Shown here: positions 45,430-52,130 of the stretch, one piece after another
Layout of the letters: every line of letters starts with the position of its first letter
How positions within the stretch are numbered: the first letter of the stretch is position 1
Assembly (NCBI GenBank): GCA_032718475.1
Contig: JAUCBJ010003209.1
Coordinates: 1 to 52,130 of the forward strand
Direction of reading: 5' to 3'
Length of the DNA stretch: 52,130 bases
Source of the DNA: Nemertoderma westbladi
Taxonomy: Eukaryota; Xenacoelomorpha; Nemertodermatida; Nemertodermatidae
Position numbers and translations under genes: made by a program
The notes under the pieces: model-generated
Database searches by the model: none
What the model was told of the DNA's origin: nothing
The model's input: only the letters and a program-made list of their open reading frames with translations

Positions 45430-48400
45430 ATGACTGAGTTGATAGAAGATGATCTTGGTATCAGGGAGCGATATACTCTACCTTTACAAGCGTTTATTGA
45501 TAGCTTGATACGCGGCGACGCTGGTCCAACTACTACGGAGGACGATGGTCGTTATATCGAACCGCCAATGTCCCAGGAGCAACTTACGCGTGAATTGGAC
45601 TATAGAAAATTCACCGCTCGCTATACGCATCGTAATGGTACGTATATGGACTTCTTAACTACTGGCCATCCTATCGATTTACACGATACGGACGATGTAG
45701 ACACCGAAAGGGAAATGGTTTTATTTAAATATCATACCCAGCGGAGTCGGAACGATAAACCGAGAATAGAACACGAGAATTCTATTTGAAACAGACTCGA
45801 AAGGGAAGACGTTGAAGAGCCGGATAAACGCAGCGACTTCAACGATTATCTGGAATTCCTGAGAGAAACATATCTCAATATTGCCAGTCAACAAAATCTA
45901 GAAACTCGATATCCTCAAGATATACATCATGACCCTATGATAGAACTCAAACGACTCTATTTCACTATGATGTATCTTACCGCCGATCGACCGCTACCTG
46001 TCGTCCCCGATAGCTTCGAACAGATGGAGGAATATTGTAAAACTGGAGAACGATCACCCGCGTTTCCCCTGCAGGACGTGCGTCTTTGGTATTACTGCGA
46101 CGAATGCCCTAGACCCAATCAGCAAACGGAAAGACATAAACATCTGCAGAGACGTTGCGCTAAACACAGTTTTACACGATATACTTATGGGAGTTTCGAG
46201 CGAAACCTGTTCGACGTATCACCTACGCTCGCTCGACTCAAACGATCCTTAAATAAACCAATGATCAGAGTTCCGGAATACTCAGTCAGACCTCCTCATT
46301 CCTCAGTGAGACCTCAAACGCTTGATCCTAATAGTATAACGGATCCCCCTGAACTGTACTCGCTATTTAAAGATCTTGTGTTACCCGAACAATTAATCGG
46401 TGGCACTCCGGTAGTGGGCTCACTAGATATTCGCCAACCCTACCTAGCCGGATTAGGACGCGGTCATCTAATATCGCCGTTTAACCCGTACAACCGTCCA
46501 GGCTTAACCCCGATACAACCCGTTACCGAAGTCGAAGAGAGCGTTGTACGAAACGCGTTAGACGCTATTCGGCAGAAAATCGGAAAGGGAACTTACGATT
46601 GTTTAGAGAAACGCAAATTGCAGCAACAAGTCCAAGCGGTGAAAGAATTAGCTTTACCCCAGTTCGATAGAGAAATCCAGAATCTCGAGGAAGACATCGA
46701 ACGTGGACGAACCTGCTCTTTACAAGAGTTCCTAGACGAGCGTTTACAACAACAAGCGGAGGAAAATCAGCTCGAGGAGAAACACATAGAAATGGATGAG
46801 AGAGAAGAAGCAGCTTTAGCCCAGCCAGAAGCTCAAATTCTTATGACGGATCTCTATTCTAAAACCATCATCCATCCTTCGATGGTTCCCCACAAACTCT
46901 TCGCCACGGCACAGCCTCAACCGGTTGATATCAACCTAAGATCTCGAGATCTTATCGCTGACGCTCCCATGTTGCAACGTCCACCAATCGAGGCCGCTCG
47001 TGTCGATGGTATACTCGTTGAAACTCCGGACAATAGAGCGGATCTTGTCCGTCGTATGGTACACGATGTTAACATACGCGCTAGACCTTTACCGGACTCG
47101 TTTTATGGGATCAAAGATCACCCTTATTACGTCAATCTAACGCAATATTACATGGTAAAACCGGAAGATCCTACACATAGTCTGAGGTTTCTACCACTAA
47201 TAAATCCTCTCGATCTTGTCGAACTCGAACAACTGCAGAGACATCTGGATCAGTTAGTTAAAGTAAACTCATTTCGAAAACCCTATAATGTTTCCAGGAT
47301 AGAGAAAGAGACAATAGCTCCGTATAATCGTGATGGAATCATCAAAACTCGATTAGTACACTGGAATCTCGACGTGTTATTCGAGGAGGAAAGAATACAA
47401 CGATATGGAGATGTAGAGACATATACTACACAATATTTAAAGTATAGAGATCTACCTAATGCTAGCGAATGCGCTACCTTGTGGCATCCAGTGGGAATGA
47501 CTCTAGAAAACGCCACTAAAGAGTGGAATGAGACTCTTAACGTTATCGAGATGTATGGAGTTGTCACTTACGATAACGAAGGTAGCGTTCCGGTTGGAGA
47601 ACTGGGAACTACGCGAATGATACATATACGAGGACTAGCTGGTTCTACCCACGTATTTACTCGAGCGTGTTCCGATGTGATTGATTATTCTTTTGAGACC
47701 CTTACCGAGATACAAAAGAAACTCCGACATGGACAATTCGAACTCGCGCAGCGTTACGTCACCGACACCGAGCGCAAACCAGCCATGGGTATCGATGGAT
47801 CGATGTTACCCCAGCCCGTGCTCGAGATGTTGTTTAACGAAAGAATCCTTAAAATCGGCTCAGCTGTTTATGGAGATCTCCAAAACGACTTTCGGAACAT
47901 GGAGAACATTCCATACCCTTTCGTCGATACTCAGCTGATTGCTCCCTGGGCAGAAGGCCGAGGTTTCTTCCGCACTATGTATGCAAATACACCCAGCGGC
48001 ATTACTAAAGTACAACGAACCTCCATCGGACATCTTGCCTTTCAAGAATACGGATGGAATTTCAAGGTTGGAAATCCTATCAACTACCAACAAGTATATG
48101 GAGATCATTATTCTCGATTATACTTTGACGGACCATTGACCGCACCTGGCGCCGTGTATAGCTTTATGAGTGTTCCACTTCGTCCCTCCTTAGCTATATA
48201 CACGATCTTTGAAAACGCCGCACTTGCCGGTTGGCTAGCCGATGTGTGCAGTCGTACCATACGCGCCCATCCCTTAATACTTGGAACCAAACTCGCCAAG
48301 CTAGATGAACACAATAAATTCATCCGCTTCGAATGTTTCAGGCGCTTTCTGACTCCGTTCCGTAACGTTGATAGTCAGTTCAAGGACCGCGCTCTGACCA

Positions 48401-49674
48401 AACTCAGCCTAAGAGACTCAGCTGCGGAGAAGTTAGACAGCGCGGGATTCGCCCTTTTCAAGGACGTTTGTATACAGAACTTACATTCATCTGTTATACA
48501 AAGACCTCGAATACCCACGGGTTATTCTGTCGTGGAAGTTCAGACAGTGGGTTCGCTTGCGGAGACAGCCGCACCTATCTCAGCTATGCAATTGGAAGAC
48601 GAACCAATATGCTTAGAATCTGAGGAGATTCAGCCTACAGCGCCCCGGAGCAGCGATAACGACTACGTCTTGGAATGGTATCAAGGTCCACAATGTCTCA
48701 CCGCATACGATTATCGGCACGCCAACTATGTTTCTCGAAAACGTTGCCGATTATGCGCATCGAGAGATCATTTCACCCCTATGGACTCAGATCGTACCCT
48801 GCTCCTATTTCCATGAACAACCGATGATGGAGATCTATTGTGCGTATTGCAGACTCAATAACTCGCACATTTTTGCAGTCTGCCCCCAATTTATGACTCA
48901 ATGCCACCACTGTCAACTTAAAGGACATGCCAGTTTTAATTGCCCTTTTAACCGCGATCTGGAAAGCGTAGATGAGATGATTACCCTGCGCTACATCCGA
49001 GCTTGGGAAGCGAACGCGGATTTACATTGTGAGTCACGCCATCGCTATTACCCTGGACGCGCCTACGATGGAGTTTACGCGTTCCATCCTTATCTATTCG
49101 CGTCTGTTGAACAAAAAACACGCACACCGAGTTACGAACTAATGAAGCGTGTTGGTGAGTGTATTTCCACCAAATTTGTTCGAAAATATCTCAGGAACGT
49201 CAATCCTAACGATATTAATTCATACCATTTGATCAATTTCATCCGTCAAGACCCTGAGTATGGCGATTTATTTATCAACTCGCACCCTGAGTTACAGGAA
49301 GTATCTTGACAGCCCTACGAATATCGAGACCGAGAACGCGAGCTGGAAAGAACCATTAAACCGAGGAAGTTTCTCACCACTCACGGTCCACCTACCGCTA
49401 TTGTCCAGACGACTCGTCAGGGACCAGTAGGAGCTGCTGTCCTAAGACGCGCCCTAAAGGCCGTTAGACCTCGCTCCACTGAAGTTGATATTGATCAACC
49501 AGGTACCTTGACCGGCAGATACACCGATCGTAATCCTAAACCTACTGATGCAATTGTATTGCACCCTTCACCCAGGAGTTATAGCCCTCCTAGTAAAGTG
49601 GCTCGCCCCAAAGAGAAAAGGACTCTTGCTAGCCTCAAAAAACTGCGTAAACGCCGTCCGCGTAAGAAAGACTA
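45430..49674 (+). pseudogene. Large 3' ORF of the giant element, zinc-knuckle protein of unknown function
   Basis: ATG at 45430. One frame runs to 48816 with a single in-frame TGA (45787-45789), then shifts frame between about 48771 and 48838 and continues to TAA at 49672-49674 through another TGA (49307-49309), about 1,400 codons in all. Features in order: a Cys/His cluster at 46096-46167 (C-x2-C-x9-H-x-H-x4-C-x2-H), a Glu/Gln-rich helical stretch (about 46540-46830), a long globular region without known motifs, a partial CRLC...H (48745-48771), then C-x2-C-x5-H-x4-C (48839-48883) and a canonical C-x2-C-x4-H-x4-C knuckle (48902-48943), and a basic tail ending RKRRPRKKD. No signal peptide or membrane segment is present, so it is not an envelope. 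Knuckles plus basic tail are typical of nucleocapsid. I suggest a displaced Gag-like protein, but nothing else supports this. Confidence 0.78.
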
Positions 49675-49753
49675 ACTGTTTAGAGTATTTTTATATTTTA
49701 GAAACTGTGATTTTTTATATTTTATAGAATTAAATCCCATTTTCTGGGAGCGG
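49675..49753 (+). promoter_or_regulatory. 3' untranslated stretch and putative polypurine tract
   Basis: A short AT-rich sequence ends in GGGAGCGG immediately before the TG of the 3' LTR. This is a weak but correctly placed plus-strand primer candidate. Confidence 0.5.
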
Positions 49754-50932
49754 TGTAAAGGCTTTTGCGGAATTAGCTGGTTATTTTTCCCGCAAAGTAC
49801 TCTGTAGGTGTTTTAACGGACATAAAAAGCCGTTTCCTTACTGTACCGGTGTTTTAGTGGACATAAAAATCCATTTCTTCTGTATGTGTACTTTAGCGGA
49901 CATAACTAGCGATTTTATGTCGCAATAAGCCAAAATCCTCTTGATACAGTGTAGTTACCATGACGACATCTAATAGCTGATATGTACACGTGTAACTTTT
50001 CCTTTGTTTCTTTGTTCGGTCAACCAATCGGATCGATTCTCAGATTATTTGGACAGAAACCTCCGGGAAATCGCGCAATGCATTACGGTTTATGTTTACC
50101 TTTTTTCCTGATGCCAGAAGACCGGCTTTGGAATTTCTGTGTTTCAGGCTTTAGCCAAACATTAGTAGGCTTTGATCATAGAAACGTATAACTGTTATCA
50201 TATCACATCCTATCAAACGAATCACACTTGTCATATCTCATACAAACACCGCATTATTTTTACTGCTATTTACTGTCGGTTATTAATTATATCAGTTGAT
50301 GGAATATTATTATATTTGGATAATATCGATAAATAATCATAAAACCCCAATCTTCTTGATATACTGAAGGTAAGAGAGACCGGTTACATATAGCAATTGC
50401 GACTTACATTATATTGGTTTTGGAGTGAATCTAATGCTATTTCACAGGCACTACATGTGTCGGTTGCTGTTCTCTTTATATGTGACTAAAATTAGTGAAG
50501 GTCGGCAGATCGGTGTGCAGCATTGTGCGGTAGTGTGCAGGATTGTGACAGATAACAAAGCATCTCCTAAAGAATGCGCTTTATACGTGAATCATTAGCC
50601 ATCCCGTTGTGTTTAGTGTAAGTCATAACTCTGTTTACATACTTAGAGCGCCACGTCCTAAAGGAACTGTTGATATTTCCCGAAAGTGAATAATATTTGT
50701 CAGAGATTATATATTAACGATCAATCGAATAATACAGTAGGCCTACACCGCAATAAGGTCAGAGCTTCCGAATCCAGTCTCCCGGGTATATCCAGCGGGT
50801 GAATGGTCGCGCATAGACTGGCTTCGGCTAATGTAGTGTATCAAATACTCGTCATAGGCTAAAGTCGATTTATAATCTAGAAGACACCTAAATTTGGCAG
50901 GTTAAACTGCTAAAGGTCTGAAAGCGCGAACA
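49754..50932 (+). repeat. 3' LTR of the giant element
   Basis: 1179 bp, the same termini as the 5' LTR. It is followed directly by GCACT, the target duplication, and then the hairpin satellite. Confidence 0.93.
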
Positions 50933-51315
50933 GCACTTTACGAAATGTGCCATGGAAATCCACGGCACTTTACGAAATGTGCTGTGAAAGCCACGGCGAT
51001 TTGAGAAATGTGCCGTGAAAGCCAAGGCACTTTACGATATGTGCCGTGAAATCACGGCACTTTATGAAATGTGCCGTGGAATTCCACGGCACTTTACGAA
51101 ATGTGCCGAGGAAATCCACGGCACTTTACGAAATGTGCCGTGGAAATCCACGGCACTTTACGAAATGTGCCGTGGAAGCCACGGCACTTTACGAAATGTG
51201 CCGTGAAAGCCCCTGCACTTTACGAAATGTGCCGCGGAAATCCACGGCACTTTACGAAATGTGCCGTGGAAATCCACGGCACATTACGAAATGTGCCGTG
51301 GAAATCCACGGCACT
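50933..51315. repeat. 32-bp hairpin satellite
   Basis: The unit GGCACTTTACGAAATGTGCC plus GTGGAAATCCAC repeats about twelve times. Inside each unit GTGCCGTGG and CCACGGCAC form a perfect 9-bp stem with an AAAT loop. All three plus frames stay open through it, producing Cys/Arg-rich spurious ORFs (51015-51349). Confidence 0.92.
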
Positions 51316-51398
51316 ACGTGAGTTTTTTAATTTATGGCGGGTTGTTTGAATTTAAAACCTATTGTTTATGTTTAAAACCCTTAATACTTTCTGTATAG

Positions 51399-51987
51399 GC
51401 GTATACCGGTACGACTTGAAACTGACAGAGGAACCGAAAACGGCGTTATGGCGGCAGCTCATAGTTATTTTTCCCAGAATCTAGATGCACATAGATACGT
51501 TAGTTCGCCACGCAACCAAAGAGTAGAAGCGTGGTGGTCTTATCTCCGGAAGTCGTGGTCAACATGGTGGATTAATTTTCTCACTCATCTCGTCGAAAAT
51601 GTAGAATTTGATCCGGGGAACCTGATTCACATCGATGTAATATGGTTTTGCTTTGCCAGTACCATACAGAAAGAGTTAGATGATATCGCTATTGCCTGGA
51701 ACAATCATAGTATTAGGAAGTCTCGATACGATACTATATCAGGAAAACCCTTATATAACTTTCTTTATCCCTCGGGTGATTATACCAACCTCCAAAGACC
51801 GGTCGGATAGATTGTTTATACGGAAGTTCTAAACTATGTCTCAAACTCGATAAACTCCGCCAATGACAGTTACAATAGTGATAATGAATCTTATATTAAG
51901 TATATTTTTAACTCACTTGGCATTACGCCTCCTACAACTTGGCAGCAATCACTGAATTTATTCCGATTCATTATAAACCAGTGGTGA
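51399..51987 (+). pseudogene. Integrase-core-like exon, with in-frame stop
   Basis: A pyrimidine-rich tract and TAG (51396-51398) precede an open frame reading VRLETDRGTENGVMAAAHSY, NQRVEAWWSYLRKS, WWINFLTHLV, VIWFCFASTIQKELDDIA, WNNHSIRKSRYDTI and GKPLYNFL. TDRGTEN and RVEAWW supply the second Asp and the Glu of a DDE integrase fold, as in the integrase-core proteins (rve_4-like) common in fish and invertebrate genomes. A TAG at 51808-51810 stops it, but the same frame continues with GITPPTTWQQSLNLFRF, the expected C-terminal motif, to a TGA at 51985-51987. It is therefore probably a decayed or recently mutated exon. The N-terminal half must lie upstream, perhaps separated from it by the satellite and LTR element; I did not find it. 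Confidence 0.7.
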
Positions 51988-52130
51988 GACTAACGGGGTG
52001 CTTAGATCGTGGCTTTTCCAGTTAACATTATTCCACTTTGTATAAAACAAGTGATGTGGTTGGAGAAACCTGCTAGGGGCTGCTACTACATTTACTTTAC
52101 ATATTTGCTGTTGTCGGCAGTGGTTGCCGG

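Larger units (their letters stand above)
34001..50932 (+). mobile_element. Giant (16.9 kb) BEL/Pao LTR retrotransposon with extra 3' coding region
   Basis: LTRs at 34001-35190 and 49754-50932 begin TGTAAAGG and end GCGAACA. GCACT lies on both sides (33996-34000 and 50933-50937) as the target duplication. Internal order: 2.3-kb leader, coiled-coil gag-position ORFs (37532-39843), BEL/Pao RT-RNase H-integrase (39865-43789), a 1.6-kb spacer, then a large zinc-knuckle ORF (45430-49674). BEL/Pao elements are usually 5-10 kb with gag-protease-RT-RH-IN order. I see no DUF1759-type gag, no aspartic protease and no envelope. The LTRs look about 99% identical, so insertion is recent, but the coding regions carry stops and frameshifts and the RT active site is altered, so this copy is not functional. 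Confidence 0.93.

Noticed and set aside
45430-49674. An envelope gene after pol
   Set aside because: There is no signal peptide, transmembrane segment or fusion-protein layout. Zinc knuckles and a basic tail point to nucleic-acid binding.
51015-51349. Cys/Arg-rich frames in all three plus phases
   Set aside because: They come from the hairpin satellite. All phases open at once is a repeat artefact.

Overview
The window is animal nuclear DNA, most likely from a marine or other aquatic invertebrate. It holds the spliced 3' exon of an ASC/DEG-ENaC sodium channel and a dense, nested set of metazoan-type transposable elements: BEL/Pao, Penelope-like, two or more non-LTR clades, TTAA-type MITEs, a THAP-bearing DNA transposon and tRNA-derived SINEs. 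Minisatellites and homopolymer G/C runs are common. There are no bacterial operon signals. I cannot name the species.

Layout, 1-11 kb: a compact non-autonomous LTR element (28-1828) lies in a diverged tandem repeat, followed by two minisatellites, the ASC channel exon (4553-5773), a 17/34-bp minisatellite (5826-6475), a 5'-truncated antisense LINE (7190-8935) and a TTAA-type MITE (9540-10809).

Layout, 11-33 kb: this is a nest of elements. A decayed non-LTR element with a restriction-like endonuclease end is at 11.4-14.0 kb. A LINE (15.7-22.06 kb) is split by a TTAA-flanked element (17397-20240), which itself contains a Penelope-like fragment with a hammerhead-like ribozyme. A second LINE fragment is split by a 6-kb insertion with 415-bp inverted arms (22506-28496), which contains a 712-bp TTAA MITE and another decayed retroelement. 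A THAP-encoding DNA transposon (29924-31521) sits inside a 14-bp minisatellite. A possible host ORF for a tail-anchored protein follows at 32192-33067.

Layout, 34-52 kb: positions 34001-50932 form one complete, unusually large (16.9 kb) LTR retrotransposon. It has 1.19/1.18-kb LTRs at about 99% identity by eye, TG...CA ends and a 5-bp target duplication. Its pol is BEL/Pao type. It lacks a recognisable BEL gag and protease upstream of pol, and it carries a large ORF of about 1,400 codons downstream of the integrase that ends in zinc knuckles and a basic tail. This gene order is the most unusual thing in the window. The element sits in a 32-bp hairpin satellite. Beyond the satellite is an exon for an integrase-core-like protein (51399-51987) with one in-frame stop.

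Most coding sequence here is mobile-element derived and damaged. The plausible non-transposon genes are the channel exon and, less certainly, the tail-anchored ORF.
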